A DNA stretch of 64,000 nt from Bacillus velezensis (GCF_001461825.1 NZ_LLZC01000003.1:1-64000); one strand, 5' to 3'; positions 27,733 through 36,755 are shown, numbered from the stretch's first letter. The notes: generated by a model from the sequence alone, not told the origin. Translations and numbers: made by a program.

Positions 27733-28346
27733 AAAAGTTCAAGTTCCATTTTCAATTTTTCAATTGGAGCAGTCCTCATTTCTTTTAACTGCTCCACTTT
27801 TTCTAAACTGCGTTCACCAATCACTGCCTCCGTATCGCTATAAGCGGGCGTCGTTACGAGAGAAATGTCAAAGATACGTTCGATATTATTGATGCGGCGT
27901 TCATAAATGTCCTCTTCATCATTATGACGCCATTCGTCCGGATCTCCTTGACTGTAATCCAAAGAGAAAACAAAGGAGCATTGATTGATGACTCCGCTTC
28001 TGATATTCTCCATTAAATCCTTTGCGTACGTCGTTTCTGTGGGGATAAAACGAAATTTCAGACCGATAGCATCTATTTCCAGTTCAAGCCTCCCAGTTTC
28101 ACCAGAAACCGTATTTCTCGCTAACGGATAATCCTGACGGTGGTTAAAAAGCGCCACAACATTAGAAAAATCTGTAGAATCTAAAGCGTTTCGGCTGATG
28201 ATTTCTTTAAACCATCCTCCCAAGCGCTCTGACCACTTTTCGAACTTCAAGGCATATCCCTCTACATAATCCCTTTTCTCTTTTCCTTCATCATCGGCAG
28301 CCCTCATCTCAATCTTTGTCGTCAGGTGCCGTATTTCCTTGCTCAT
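27717..28346 (-). CDS. HK97-type prohead protease
   Basis: A 209-aa serine protease of the herpesvirus-assemblin fold (family U35/S78). It shows the catalytic His in ALFNHRQDYPLAR and the catalytic Ser in INQCSFVFSL. It cleaves the scaffold part of the capsid protein during maturation. The ATG at 28346 fits AGGAGGTGA 8 nt upstream; the frame is open further up but overlaps the ribosome site. It overlaps the portal gene by about 38 nt. Confidence 0.9.
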   Translation of the reverse strand: MSKEIRHLTTKIEMRAADDEGKEKRDYVEGYALKFEKWSERLGGWFKEIISRNALDSTDFSNVVALFNHRQDYPLARNTVSGETGRLELEIDAIGLKFRFIPTETTYAKDLMENIRSGVINQCSFVFSLDYSQGDPDEWRHNDEEDIYERRINNIERIFDISLVTTPAYSDTEAVIGERSLEKVEQLKEMRTAPIEKLKMELELLDLTL

Positions 28347-29589
28347 GTTTGCCATCACCTCCTTTACTTGAGCCAGCTTTGTTCATTTGATACTGCTCCA
28401 ATGAATCAAGGAAGGTATAGTTAAGCGACACAAGGTGCCTATCACCGTGTTCAATCGCATTTTTCTCTTCCAGTGCACGAATTTCATTGATATTTAAGGA
28501 GCCGATCCGCTCCATAATTTCGTAATACTCCGCCCTTGATTTTGCATCACCGCGCAGCTCGCTGTTTACATTGAATTTGATGTAAAATCCTTCACTTATT
28601 TCATCATCAGTAAAAAGCTTTGTGATGATTTCCTGTTCAAAGGATTCCAGCCAAGGATGCAGCGTATTTTTCACATACTCAATGGACTGGTGCTCAATAT
28701 TGTTGAAAGTAGCACGATCCAGTTCATTAATTTTGTGCGGAGGGACTTTATAGATAGACGCAATTTGTGCTTTGTTGAATTTCATCGACTCCACAAATTG
28801 CGCTTCTTGTAAAGGCATTGAAATTGATTCATATGAAAGACCGGCATCAATAATTGCGATGTTGCGGCCCGCATTGACTTTTTCCCATTCATCTCTAGCC
28901 CGATTTTTTGCATCTTCATCAATTAATGTCGGGACTTTCAATATTCCTCGGGGAGTAGCATCATTTTTATACAATTTCGCATTGAATTTGGTTGCAGCAG
29001 ACTGCGCTCCGATATGTTCCCGTATGACACCTATCGGGCTTTTGCCGTTAATTCCGTCTTCTGTCATACCCTTGAAATGCAAGACCTCATCTGCGTACAA
29101 TTCAACACTTTTGGAATTAATGACAGTTTCATACCACAGCAGGCCGTTGTTCGGGTTTACATAGGGTTGTGTATTAGCCGGATTTAACGGTAATAAGGCT
29201 ATGATTTTACCCGTTTTATCTACTTTGATATAAGAGTAAGCATTTCCCCAAAGACAGACGTGGATCATCATTAGCTTTTTCCAAGTAAAAGCCGTCATGT
29301 ATTGATTCGGTTTGAGATAAAGCAATTGGGCAACAGGATGATCCATACGGCTTATAATATTTCCTTGCTTCTTTTTGAATGTATGGATGGCAAGCTTCGC
29401 AATGTCATCAGACAATACATTCACACAGGAATAGACATCAGGATGAATTAAGGCGGTTGATTCGCTCACACGTTCACCGCTGGCCGTCTTTGAGCCGCCG
29501 AACATATCAATGATCCAGTCAGGAGGGTTCGCAAGATTCCAAGTCTCTGATTCATTTGATCTTTTTGAAAACAGCCCTTCCAAAAACAA
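28309..29589 (-). CDS. Portal protein, HK97 family
   Basis: A 426-aa portal subunit forming the dodecameric DNA channel. Family-like segments are SALIHPDVYSCVNVLSDDIAKL, DEVLHFKGMTEDGINGKSPI and QIASIYKVPPHKINELDRATFNNIEHQ. The start is a TTG (29589) with GGGGGTGA just upstream, inside the end of the small membrane gene. Confidence 0.93.
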   Translation of the reverse strand: MFLEGLFSKRSNESETWNLANPPDWIIDMFGGSKTASGERVSESTALIHPDVYSCVNVLSDDIAKLAIHTFKKKQGNIISRMDHPVAQLLYLKPNQYMTAFTWKKLMMIHVCLWGNAYSYIKVDKTGKIIALLPLNPANTQPYVNPNNGLLWYETVINSKSVELYADEVLHFKGMTEDGINGKSPIGVIREHIGAQSAATKFNAKLYKNDATPRGILKVPTLIDEDAKNRARDEWEKVNAGRNIAIIDAGLSYESISMPLQEAQFVESMKFNKAQIASIYKVPPHKINELDRATFNNIEHQSIEYVKNTLHPWLESFEQEIITKLFTDDEISEGFYIKFNVNSELRGDAKSRAEYYEIMERIGSLNINEIRALEEKNAIEHGDRHLVSLNYTFLDSLEQYQMNKAGSSKGGDGKHEQGNTAPDDKD

Positions 29590-29593
29590 TCAA

Positions 29594-29764
29594 TCACCCC
29601 CTTTTTTGGCTAATTAACACCGCATAAAATATAAAAAAGACACCCGTCGTCAAAAGACCGATGTTTGTATGCAAGCGATATGCGGCGCACGCTATAAATG
29701 CTGCACCTGTGATAAAAAGAAAATCGTTTAACAGAAGCAGCATGAATGCGAATATTTTTTTCAC
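29594..29764 (-). CDS. Small membrane protein between terminase and portal
   Basis: A 56-aa ORF starting at GTG (29764) with GGGCGGTG upstream and ending in TGA within the portal ribosome site. Two hydrophobic segments (IFAFMLLLLNDFLFITGAAF and LLTTGVFFIFYAVLI) leave only a short loop and a basic tail. Similar tiny genes occur at this place in other cos-type Bacillus phages; function unknown. Confidence 0.7.
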   Translation of the reverse strand: MKKIFAFMLLLLNDFLFITGAAFIACAAYRLHTNIGLLTTGVFFIFYAVLISQKRG

Positions 29765-29777
29765 GATTACACCGCCC

Positions 29778-31484
29778 TTAGAAAGAGAATGACGCTGATT
29801 TGATATATGAGTTCAGGTCTACTTCATTATCAGTTTGAGAAGCTCGTACATAAGCATTAATCAATGCGGCTACAGGATCAATCCGTTGTGTTGATTTGGA
29901 TTTATCCAGCATGATATTCTCTTGAGCATCTACTTTGGTTACTGCGTTCCCCATCGCCCAAGTTAGCAGTGAATTTTTCGGATGAATGACTTTTTTTGAT
30001 TTCACCTTAGCTCTGAAGCCTTTAGTCGGTTCCGATAGAGTAGCAACCCCCTGACGAATTTCAATCATTACATATCCGTCCGCCTCCATCTGCTGAGCAA
30101 ACTGCGTCGCATTGTATGGATCATATCCAATTTCTTTGATACGCCAGCCGTTTTCCTGCTCCATCTTTTTGATGTAAGCCCTGATGTAATCATAATCAAC
30201 AACAGCCCCGTCAGTTGTCGTAAGCCATCCCCTATCTTTCCATGTGTCATACGGGACGTTGTCGGTTTTCATTCGCTCAAAAAAAGTATCTTCCGGCATA
30301 AAACTGTGGCTTTCCACAGCAACCCGCCCATCATCCAAAGGAAAAACAAAAGATGCTGCGGTTAAGTCGATTGTTTTTGATAAGTCAATACCGACATAGC
30401 ACTCTCGGTTTTTCAAGTCTGGAAGTTGATCAGATCCGCAGTCTGTCCATGCCTGCATATCCATGTAGCCACCATCCCGCATGTTTACCCATACATCCAT
30501 ATTTTTTGTGAGGTAATCACGCATTTTTTCAGGAATAGCAAGTGCCATCTCAAGGCGTTCTCGTAAATATTTTTTCCCAACTTCATGGGAGGCTAATATC
30601 GGATTGGCTTTTATCCAATTTCTCTCATCTTTTATGTCATCATCTTTGTCTAATTCATTCACCATGACAAAATACTGTTCATTTGTCTCTACTTTGTTTG
30701 GGTCCAGAAGACGCGATACATAATCATATTCAACCCTATAAGCAGGATTGTTTAACTCATGTCCAGCTGTTGTGATGATTACCATTAAAGGCTGTGTTCT
30801 GGCGCCCATACCTGAGTCAAGAATGTCATAAATCTCTGAAGTTTTATGGGCATGATATTCATCAATAATTCCACATTGGGGGTTAAAACCATCCCCTGTT
30901 TTCCCAGCATCCTTAGACAATGCTTTAATAGTTGAATTTGTTTTTGGATGTTGGATAGTGCTATAGGCAATATTATATTTCTTAGGATTGTTAAGAAGGT
31001 CACAGCCTTCAATTTGAGCTTTTATTTCTTTCCAACAAATCTGAGCCTGCTCTGTTTTTGTAGCACCAATGTAAACCTCTGACATATTTTCACCGTTGGC
31101 CATAGCCTCATATGAAGCAACGCAAGCCAAGCTCTGTGTTTTTGCATTCTTACGGCCGACTTGCCAATAGACTTTTGTGAACCTACGGTAGCCAGTGTCC
31201 TTATGAATCCAGCCATATACATTGCCGAAAATAAAAATCTGGATTGGTTCTGGTACGATGTTTTCCCCAGCAAGAGGACCTTTTGTATGCTTGAACTGAG
31301 TCATCCAGTATAGGAACCGGCGCGCTTTTTCGTCATCAAAGTAATAAGGGAAATTTTCGGTCGCCTCTTTTTTAATATCTTCTAAAAAACGCTGGCAAGC
31401 CCATATGTGTTTTTCGCATGCCACAATCTCACCCGATATCACATCGCGCGAGTAATCAAGTAGAAACTGTTTGATTGTCTTCAT
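29778..31484 (-). CDS. Terminase large subunit
   Basis: A 568-aa packaging motor with N-terminal ATPase (WQVGRKNAKTQSLA as the Walker A-like segment, CGIIDEYHAH as Walker B with catalytic Glu) and C-terminal RNase H-like nuclease (CYVGIDLSKTIDLTAASFVF, GYDPYNATQF). It belongs to the Terminase_1/HK97 TerL family of cos phages. The start overlaps the small-subunit stop by 4 nt. Confidence 0.95.
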   Translation of the reverse strand: MKTIKQFLLDYSRDVISGEIVACEKHIWACQRFLEDIKKEATENFPYYFDDEKARRFLYWMTQFKHTKGPLAGENIVPEPIQIFIFGNVYGWIHKDTGYRRFTKVYWQVGRKNAKTQSLACVASYEAMANGENMSEVYIGATKTEQAQICWKEIKAQIEGCDLLNNPKKYNIAYSTIQHPKTNSTIKALSKDAGKTGDGFNPQCGIIDEYHAHKTSEIYDILDSGMGARTQPLMVIITTAGHELNNPAYRVEYDYVSRLLDPNKVETNEQYFVMVNELDKDDDIKDERNWIKANPILASHEVGKKYLRERLEMALAIPEKMRDYLTKNMDVWVNMRDGGYMDMQAWTDCGSDQLPDLKNRECYVGIDLSKTIDLTAASFVFPLDDGRVAVESHSFMPEDTFFERMKTDNVPYDTWKDRGWLTTTDGAVVDYDYIRAYIKKMEQENGWRIKEIGYDPYNATQFAQQMEADGYVMIEIRQGVATLSEPTKGFRAKVKSKKVIHPKNSLLTWAMGNAVTKVDAQENIMLDKSKSTQRIDPVAALINAYVRASQTDNEVDLNSYIKSASFSF

Positions 31485-31996
31485 ACATTTTTAAACTCCT
31501 TTTCTGCAGCTGTTTTCTCTCGTTCTTCCTGTGTACGAGTGATAGCAAGCTTTGCCCGGGCAGATGGAGTCAGGCCGAAGTCATTAGCGGCCGATTTCAT
31601 CTGATCATAATAGTTTTTTTGCCGCTTTAATAAAGGATGTTCTTCCCCTATTAACTTGATAGGATTGCCCTCTTCATCCTCGCCTTCTGTATGGACCATA
31701 ATCCCGTCTTCTTCAATCACTTTTGATATAGAAATATACTGAGAGTAGGCGTTGCAGTAGGCGGCCAACATGCTGATGTCCGCTTCCGTGATGATCTCGA
31801 CCTCAGCCAGTAAAGCAGCAACTCGTTTGAATTCTTTTTTTCCGACTTTATCCAACCACGTTGGCGGTTTTATATTATCGGATCGCATTTTCAGCTTTTT
31901 CTCGTGCTCTGCCCGGGCGGCCAGCTCTTCCGTATTCTTTTTATTTGGGTTGCCTTGTATCAATTGAAGCGTCGCTGATTTTGCAGGCCTCGGCAT
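31481..31996 (-). CDS. Terminase small subunit, P27 family
   Basis: A 171-aa DNA-recognition subunit. The start MPRPAKSATLQLIQGNPNKK, the KPPTWLDKVGKKEFKRVAALL segment and the late FGLTPSARAKLAI are P27-family signatures. It should bind cos and pass DNA to the large subunit. GAGGTGAG precedes the ATG. Confidence 0.92.
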   Translation of the reverse strand: MPRPAKSATLQLIQGNPNKKNTEELAARAEHEKKLKMRSDNIKPPTWLDKVGKKEFKRVAALLAEVEIITEADISMLAAYCNAYSQYISISKVIEEDGIMVHTEGEDEEGNPIKLIGEEHPLLKRQKNYYDQMKSAANDFGLTPSARAKLAITRTQEEREKTAAEKEFKNV

Positions 31997-32004
31997 ATAC
32001 TCAC

Positions 32005-32225
32005 CTCATTTCATGTCAAAAAAGTTGCATTTTTCGCTTGTTTTTTTCGCCAATCGTGATACGATGAAATCAACAACAAAACCAGTCGCACCAAGCCCTC
32101 TCGGCAAATTTGCCGAGGGGGCTTTCTGTTGTTTCCGGAACTTTGAAAAGCGGTGTTTGTTTGCAGAAGGGGGATCGCCGTTCTCCGTTCGTTTCCCTTC
32201 CAGAGATTTGTTAGGGGGGGGAGAG
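32005..32225. other. Candidate cos region between HNH and terS genes
   Basis: About 220 bp without a convincing ORF lie between the HNH gene and terS. The region contains a near-perfect palindrome (CCTCTCGGCAAATTTGCCGAGGGG near 32096-32119) and a run of eight G (32213-32220). In HK97- and phi105-like phages the cohesive end lies beside terS and the HNH protein helps cut it. The exact nick sites cannot be read here. Confidence 0.5.
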
Positions 32226-32591
32226 TCACTTGCCCTTACTACCGTGAGCCTTGTTGTGACAGGCGTTACACAAGCTTTCAAGGTTCTTTATGTCCAATCG
32301 TTTCGACCAATCTTCCTTTACTTCCACAATATGGTGCACCATGTCAGCCGGAGTGAAGCAATGATCTTTCAAACAATGCTGACAGAGATAATTGTCTCGT
32401 ATCAAAGCAAATTGTCTTGTTCGTTTCCATTCAGTTGATTTATAAAAACTTGTTATTGTTTTGTCTCTTGAATGTTTGTTGTAATGTTTTATTTCTTCTT
32501 GTTGCTGTGTCTTATGTGTATCGCAGTATCGGTTACGGGTAAGGCTAGGACACTTAGGGACAGCACATATTTTTAAAGGCTTAGGAGGCAT
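32226..32591 (-). CDS. HNH endonuclease of the packaging module
   Basis: A 121-aa nuclease. Cys pairs CAVPKC and YLCQHC...LCNACH bind structural zinc, and the HNH core is MVHHIVEVKEDWSKRLDIKNLESLCNACH-type with the catalytic His pair in VHHI. Encoded next to terS, it matches HK97 gp74-like proteins that support terminase cleavage at cos. The ATG at 32591 follows AAAGGTGG; an upstream ATG (32606) lacks a ribosome site. Confidence 0.88.
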   Translation of the reverse strand: MPPKPLKICAVPKCPSLTRNRYCDTHKTQQQEEIKHYNKHSRDKTITSFYKSTEWKRTRQFALIRDNYLCQHCLKDHCFTPADMVHHIVEVKEDWSKRLDIKNLESLCNACHNKAHGSKGK

Positions 32592-32620
32592 AATTCCACC
32601 TTTCATCTTTTGCTAGGATA

Positions 32621-32657
32621 ATAAAAAAAACTCTCCTCGTAAACAACTTGGAGAGTT
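32621..32657 (-). terminator. Terminator of the ATPase-PIN cassette
   Basis: ACTCTCC/GGAGAGT stem with a 13-nt loop, followed on the minus strand by eight T. It separates the cassette from the late genes, with only ~30 bp left before the HNH start. Confidence 0.85.
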
Positions 32658-32672
32658 TTTGACTATACTTAT

Positions 32673-33203
32673 TTAAGCGTAAACACCATTTTTAAAGTTA
32701 ATAATAAATCTAGTTGGTTCATACTTTTCTTTACATAGGAGCCACTCTAATGCAAATTCGGTTTCTACAGAAGGATTTACCCAACAAACATCTGGTATAC
32801 CTGAAATACAATCATAAAAATGATTAAAGTTATTTCGAGCCTTATTATCGAGAGAAATAATGAATTTATCTGTTACAATCGCAGCTTCTAATAGATGTAT
32901 ATCTTTTAAAATCGCCTCAACACGTTGTTTATCTTTAATGTTTTGTATCTTTATACGAAGATCCTCAACTGTTTCATGATCTGAAATTTTAATAATTCTT
33001 CTTTGATTTTTTAGTAACCCATAAACCTTAGCGGTATATGGCGATGGGTGCCTTAACCATTCTTCTTTTAAAGTTTTTGTCATACCAATTTTATTTTTCG
33101 TTTCTAAAAACATTTCTAAAAAAGTTGCTACACGTTTAGAAACTGGAGTTTTTGGGGAAGCAGAAGTTATTACACAAGCATCTATGATAAAACATTCTTC
33201 CAT
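32673..33203 (-). CDS. PIN-like nuclease, partner of the upstream ATPase
   Basis: A 176-aa protein with the outline of a PIN RNase: IIDACVI at the N-terminus (Asp8), TLKEEW (Glu47/48), and a helix-strand unit DIHLLEAAIVTDKFIISLD providing Asp101, Glu106, Asp112 and Asp119. These would bind Mg2+ for RNA cleavage. No antitoxin gene is near. It overlaps the upstream ATPase gene by one nucleotide (TAATG), so both are made together. PIN membership is my reading of motifs; the fold is not certain. A role in abortive defence is inferred. Confidence 0.6.
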   Translation of the reverse strand: MEECFIIDACVITSASPKTPVSKRVATFLEMFLETKNKIGMTKTLKEEWLRHPSPYTAKVYGLLKNQRRIIKISDHETVEDLRIKIQNIKDKQRVEAILKDIHLLEAAIVTDKFIISLDNKARNNFNHFYDCISGIPDVCWVNPSVETEFALEWLLCKEKYEPTRFIINFKNGVYA

Positions 33204-34537
33204 TAAAAGTCACCAGCCTGAATGAAATTCATTTCTGCTTCTATTTCAACTTCAGCAAAGTCTAAAGGCCAATCACCAAATGTACCTTCAGCATCTAACT
33301 CTGTACTTTTAACTTCTGTTTCTCCTAAACTATTTCTTTTAAACCAATTTAAGCTGACATGCTTATGGTTTATTTTTTTATTTGCTACCTCTGTTTGTAT
33401 TCCCTTAATTATCAACGAACTATGAGTTTCAATAACAACTCTTACTCCTCTAGACACCGCCTTTTGGATTATCTGTGAGAAAATATATTGACCTCTAGGG
33501 TGTAAATGTATTTCAGGTTGTTCAATATAAACAATCTGTCCTGGCTTTGCATATACTAGCGCAACAAGAACCGGTAATGTTTGTGATACTCCTAAACCGA
33601 CATCAGCAATATTCACAAAATTATCTTCTCCTTGATCGACGTTTGTACTGACGTTTATCTCAATCTGAGTATCGTTTATTTTTTTTGTGCCAATTTTATT
33701 AGTTAGATCTAATAAACTCAAATATCCCTCTACTTCTTTAGCTTTTTCATCGTTTTCATTTTTCCATCTATGCAATATACTTGCTACGTATCTCTCAAAT
33801 TTACCTGGTAGATTAACAACACGATTTTCACGATTTACACTTGTAACTGGATAAGTTCTTTCAGGATTACCTCTTAACCCAGGTAAGTGAATAAGATTTT
33901 TGATCACTGCTTCTGGACGAGCACCCGGAAAAGATACACCTCGTTCTAAATCTTCCTCTAAATCAAAAATCAGTTCTAATCTTAAAAAGCATCTATTTCT
34001 ATGTAAGCGTATTTTAGGTTTTTCTTTCTCACCTTCTACCAACTCATTAAGCAGTTTGTTTATTCTATTAGGTATTTGTTTTCTCATTTCTTCTGTGCTC
34101 ATATCATGGTCGATTCTCACATGTTCATATTCCGGCTTATCATTTTTATGGTTTGTAATAAAATAAGTTGCATTTTTTACAATTAATTCGTCATTTTTTT
34201 TAGCATATGTAAATTTACATGTGTGTTTATTATCAACTTTAAAACCAACTTCAAAGCTATCAGCTTCATTTTTTTTTGATTTATGTAATAGCTGCTCAAA
34301 ATTTGTAAACTTTGCTAAAGGTCCATTTAATAATAAAGCGCCCGGATCATAACTCTCTTCGATTGTTTGTTTTAATAATAATATAGGCTGTATAAAACTC
34401 GATTTTCCCGAACTATTTGTACCTGCTAGAATTGTTAAAGGCTTTAATTCAATTTCCTGTTCCTCATTGATTGATTTATATCCTCTTATAGAAATGTTAG
34501 TTAATGTATTACGCATTTTAGGCTTTTTAAGTGACAT
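33203..34537 (-). CDS. AAA/ABC-type ATPase (DUF3696/OLD-like), putative defence effector partner
   Basis: A 444-aa SMC/ABC-like ATPase: Walker A GTNSSGKSS at 39-47, Q-loop region QPILLLKQT, signature-like LGVSQTLPVLVAL, Walker B IEQPEIHLHP at ~338-347, and a switch histidine in ETHSS at ~372. A C-terminal segment (WPLDFAEVEIEAE) matches DUF3696-type predicted ATPases. Such ATPases sense invasion and control a paired nuclease in several anti-phage systems (Septu, PARIS, Gabija are related in principle). Here the partner is the PIN-like gene. Base composition is more A+T rich than the flanking late genes, and the pair has its own terminator, the marks of a moron. Confidence 0.75.
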   Translation of the reverse strand: MSLKKPKMRNTLTNISIRGYKSINEEQEIELKPLTILAGTNSSGKSSFIQPILLLKQTIEESYDPGALLLNGPLAKFTNFEQLLHKSKKNEADSFEVGFKVDNKHTCKFTYAKKNDELIVKNATYFITNHKNDKPEYEHVRIDHDMSTEEMRKQIPNRINKLLNELVEGEKEKPKIRLHRNRCFLRLELIFDLEEDLERGVSFPGARPEAVIKNLIHLPGLRGNPERTYPVTSVNRENRVVNLPGKFERYVASILHRWKNENDEKAKEVEGYLSLLDLTNKIGTKKINDTQIEINVSTNVDQGEDNFVNIADVGLGVSQTLPVLVALVYAKPGQIVYIEQPEIHLHPRGQYIFSQIIQKAVSRGVRVVIETHSSLIIKGIQTEVANKKINHKHVSLNWFKRNSLGETEVKSTELDAEGTFGDWPLDFAEVEIEAEMNFIQAGDF

Positions 34538-34834
34538 ATAAAAGACCTCCCTTACTCTGTGGATCTAATTATCTATAATTAATCATAAAAATGGAAGTGT
34601 TTGCGAAATTTGTCGAACGATTTTTATGTCTTAAAGGTCTGTTGATGTATTCTTCCAACACTCAAGCCGTTAACCGCCGATTGTCTATCCTGAGATTTAC
34701 CGGACGCTGTTTACAGAGAACATAAAAAGGCGCCCTCCCGCTTGGGAAAGCGCCTGCCTGTTTATTACCTATTACCATAATACCTTATCTAAAACAAAAT
34801 GGTGTGCCGTTATTCTGCCATAAGTGTGCCAAAA
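34538..34834. other. Upstream region of the ATPase-PIN cassette
   Basis: About 300 bp with no ORF. It holds the motif TTTGTCGAACGAT (34609-34621, Spo0A-box-like and identical to one upstream of aimR), an AT-rich stretch that probably contains the cassette promoter, and the terminator of the gene at 34835. Confidence 0.5.
34724..34755 (-). terminator. Terminator after the 155-aa hypothetical gene
   Basis: Minus strand AGGCGC/GCGCCT stem whose loop can form a second short stem (TCCC/GGGA), followed by TTTTTA. Confidence 0.75.
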
Positions 34835-35302
34835 TTAACAATTGTTTAATTGGGCTTCTAAGGTATCTATCATTTTATATTGTGATGTTAAAACTTCTTT
34901 TTGGTGAACTAGTGTGTGCTTTATACCCGCAACAATATCTTCGAAGTAACCTTGGTCAATTAGAATACGCATATTCTTAGTTTTAGCGTCTGATCTTTTG
35001 CGAATGTTTACCGTTTCAAATCTTTTAAGGTGATAATTATAAATAAACAGCCGTTCTTCATGCTCATCGTAACCTACTATAGGGCCGCCTGTATTCATAA
35101 ATCCTCTTCCTTTTAATCTTGGATGAGTAAAGCTGATTTGGTTATTTACATACCACAACATTATTTTGTCATACTCTTTTAAAAGATTTTCAACAGCTTC
35201 TACTTGTTTTTCTCGCAGAGAAGAAAGTGTGTTTATATTTTTCTGGATTTCCTTATTATCTTCCTCTAATTCTTCTAATATTTTATCAATATCTAGTGAC
35301 AT
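34835..35302 (-). CDS. Phage hypothetical protein with coiled coil
   Basis: A 155-aa protein not recognised. The first ~50 residues are a coiled coil (LEELEEDNKEIQKNINTL), the middle is a compact domain with aromatic residues (IMLWYVNNQISFTHPRLKGRG, YDEHEERLFIYNYHL), and the end is helical. The ATG at 35302 follows AAAGGGGCGG; the frame is open 21 codons upstream without a ribosome site. It stands alone between two terminators near the late-control genes. Confidence 0.6.
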   Translation of the reverse strand: MSLDIDKILEELEEDNKEIQKNINTLSSLREKQVEAVENLLKEYDKIMLWYVNNQISFTHPRLKGRGFMNTGGPIVGYDEHEERLFIYNYHLKRFETVNIRKRSDAKTKNMRILIDQGYFEDIVAGIKHTLVHQKEVLTSQYKMIDTLEAQLNNC

Positions 35303-35496
35303 ATTAATCCGCCCCTTTCTAATGACATAATAGCGCATATTTTTCCATTTATCCACATTATCCACGAATTACCCATATGTTATATACTGTGCAACTGCCC
35401 GAAGTGCCGTCAGCCCTTTCCACCCTTGTTTTCAAGCAATATCCCTAAAATGAATTCCACGTTTGCTTTTTGAGGGGAATCAATAAAAATATGCAG

Positions 35497-35529
35497 AAAA
35501 AAAGACTCATCCGGTTTATGAGATGAGCC
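35497..35529 (-). terminator. Terminator after the minimal recombinase gene
   Basis: Minus strand GGCTCATC/GATGAGTC (one G-T pair), 10-nt loop, then seven T. It lies 4 nt after the stop codon at 35533. Confidence 0.88.
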
Positions 35530-35532
35530 TGC

Positions 35533-36075
35533 TTATATCTTGAATTTCTTCATAGCGTTGTTCATGGCATCCTGATTGATTCCAATGTATCGAAGGGTTG
35601 TCCGCTGATCTGAGTGATTAAAAATTTCCTGCAGCATGGCAACGTCTTTTGTTTGCTTGTAAAAATGGTATCCGAATGTTTTCCTCAGCGTGTGCGTGCC
35701 TATATCATCCAAATTGACATACTCAGCAGCAGCCCTCAGAATCTTATAAGCCATCGACCGGGAGATGGGCTTGTTGATCCCTTCGCGGCTTTTGAAAAGA
35801 TATTCGTGATCTTCTTTCCCCTCAATATATGCCTTTAATTCTCTTTGAAGTTCCGGCGTCATTTCAATTCTCTTTTTCTTTTTGGTTTTCTTCTCTATAA
35901 GGTTGAAATACGGCCGTTTGGCGTCCCTTACTCTCAGTTCCAGTATATCTGATATGCGAAGCCCTGAGTTTATCCCGGTAACAAATAGCATGTAATTCCG
36001 CTCGCTCTGTTCTTTTAAAAACCGTTTGATATAGAAAATGCATTCCGGGTCCCTTATCGGCTGAACAAAATTCAT
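35533..36075 (-). CDS. Minimal tyrosine recombinase (catalytic domain only)
   Basis: A 180-aa protein consisting of just the tyrosine recombinase catalytic domain: Arg in GINSGLRISDIL, Lys in the IEKKTKKKKRIEM hairpin, HTLRKTFGYHFYKQT (HxxR), and IFNHSDQRTTLRYIGI with catalytic His and Tyr. It lacks the N-terminal core-binding and arm domains. It overlaps the ArpU-like gene by 4 nt. It is closely similar to host YoeC (47776-48321). In many Bacillus phages this gene ends the early/middle region; whether it recombines DNA or regulates is unknown. Confidence 0.85.
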   Translation of the reverse strand: MNFVQPIRDPECIFYIKRFLKEQSERNYMLFVTGINSGLRISDILELRVRDAKRPYFNLIEKKTKKKKRIEMTPELQRELKAYIEGKEDHEYLFKSREGINKPISRSMAYKILRAAAEYVNLDDIGTHTLRKTFGYHFYKQTKDVAMLQEIFNHSDQRTTLRYIGINQDAMNNAMKKFKI

Positions 36076-36560
36076 TCCGGCGCCCCCCCGTCCTTATAGA
36101 CTTCCGCCCGAAGAGCAAAGGCCAGCCGGTAAAATGCTTTTGCTTTCGTCCGGTAGTAGCTACGCTGGCTGAGTCTCATTTCTCCATAGACTTCATAATC
36201 ATACATTTCTTCATTCTGCATGTAGAGCATGACAAGTATTTGCCGCTCCTTTTGAGAAAGCCGGTTAACCGCTCTTTGCATTCTCTTTAAAAACCGATCC
36301 CTTTCAATCTCCCAATCCATGCGTTTTAATGCTGCTTCTTCTGTGGAGGAATGAAATTCATTCGAAAAGCTGGGCGGAACAAGGCTGTATGTTGCGGTCA
36401 CTTTCGGCAAAAAATCTTCCGGCACTTGTAACAAGTACATGCGATATTGTTCGAGCAGCTTTTCTGCTTTCATTCTCGTTGCTTCTTCGTCAATCTGAGG
36501 TATGTTCAATCTCAACTGGTCCATTTTATTTTCATTGTTGTTTTTATCTTTTTTATCCAT
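36072..36560 (-). CDS. ArpU/RinA-type late transcription regulator
   Basis: A 162-aa protein with a C-terminal sigma-4-like helix-turn-helix (RLSQKERQILVMLYMQNEEMYDYEVYG, LSQRSYYRTKAKAFYRLAFAL), the pattern of the ArpU family. Such proteins switch on late genes in phages of Firmicutes. It sits just upstream of the late region and is followed by a terminator after the recombinase, as expected for a middle-gene regulator. GGAGGG is 7 nt before the ATG. Confidence 0.85.
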   Translation of the reverse strand: MDKKDKNNNENKMDQLRLNIPQIDEEATRMKAEKLLEQYRMYLLQVPEDFLPKVTATYSLVPPSFSNEFHSSTEEAALKRMDWEIERDRFLKRMQRAVNRLSQKERQILVMLYMQNEEMYDYEVYGEMRLSQRSYYRTKAKAFYRLAFALRAEVYKDGGAPE

Positions 36561-36578
36561 AGCATTTCCCTCCCATTA

Positions 36579-36755
36579 TTATTGCTGTCTAAAAGCTCCC
36601 CCACGGCCTCTTTTGTATATTGGCCTGTCTATTCCCATTAGGTTCTTTAAATCTCTCTCAGTAAGCTTCTGTGGCGTTTTTTCGATACTTTTGCGTGACG
36701 ATGGCTGTTTTTCTTTAAAACCAATGCTCAGCGTGGCGTTTTTCTTTGCTTTCAT
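36579..36755 (-). CDS. Small basic phage protein
   Basis: A 58-aa Lys/Arg-rich protein (KAKKNATLSIGFKEKQ, YKRGRGGAFRQQ) of unknown function just upstream of the ArpU gene. The ATG at 36755 follows GGAGGGACGGC. The frame is open further upstream but there it crosses the terminator of the preceding operon, so the short form is the gene. Confidence 0.6.
   Translation of the reverse strand: MKAKKNATLSIGFKEKQPSSRKSIEKTPQKLTERDLKNLMGIDRPIYKRGRGGAFRQQ

Noticed and set aside
33203..34537. ATPase as GajA of Gabija or AriA of PARIS
   Set aside because: No TOPRIM domain in it or in a neighbour and no UvrD-like helicase gene; only the ATPase part is similar.
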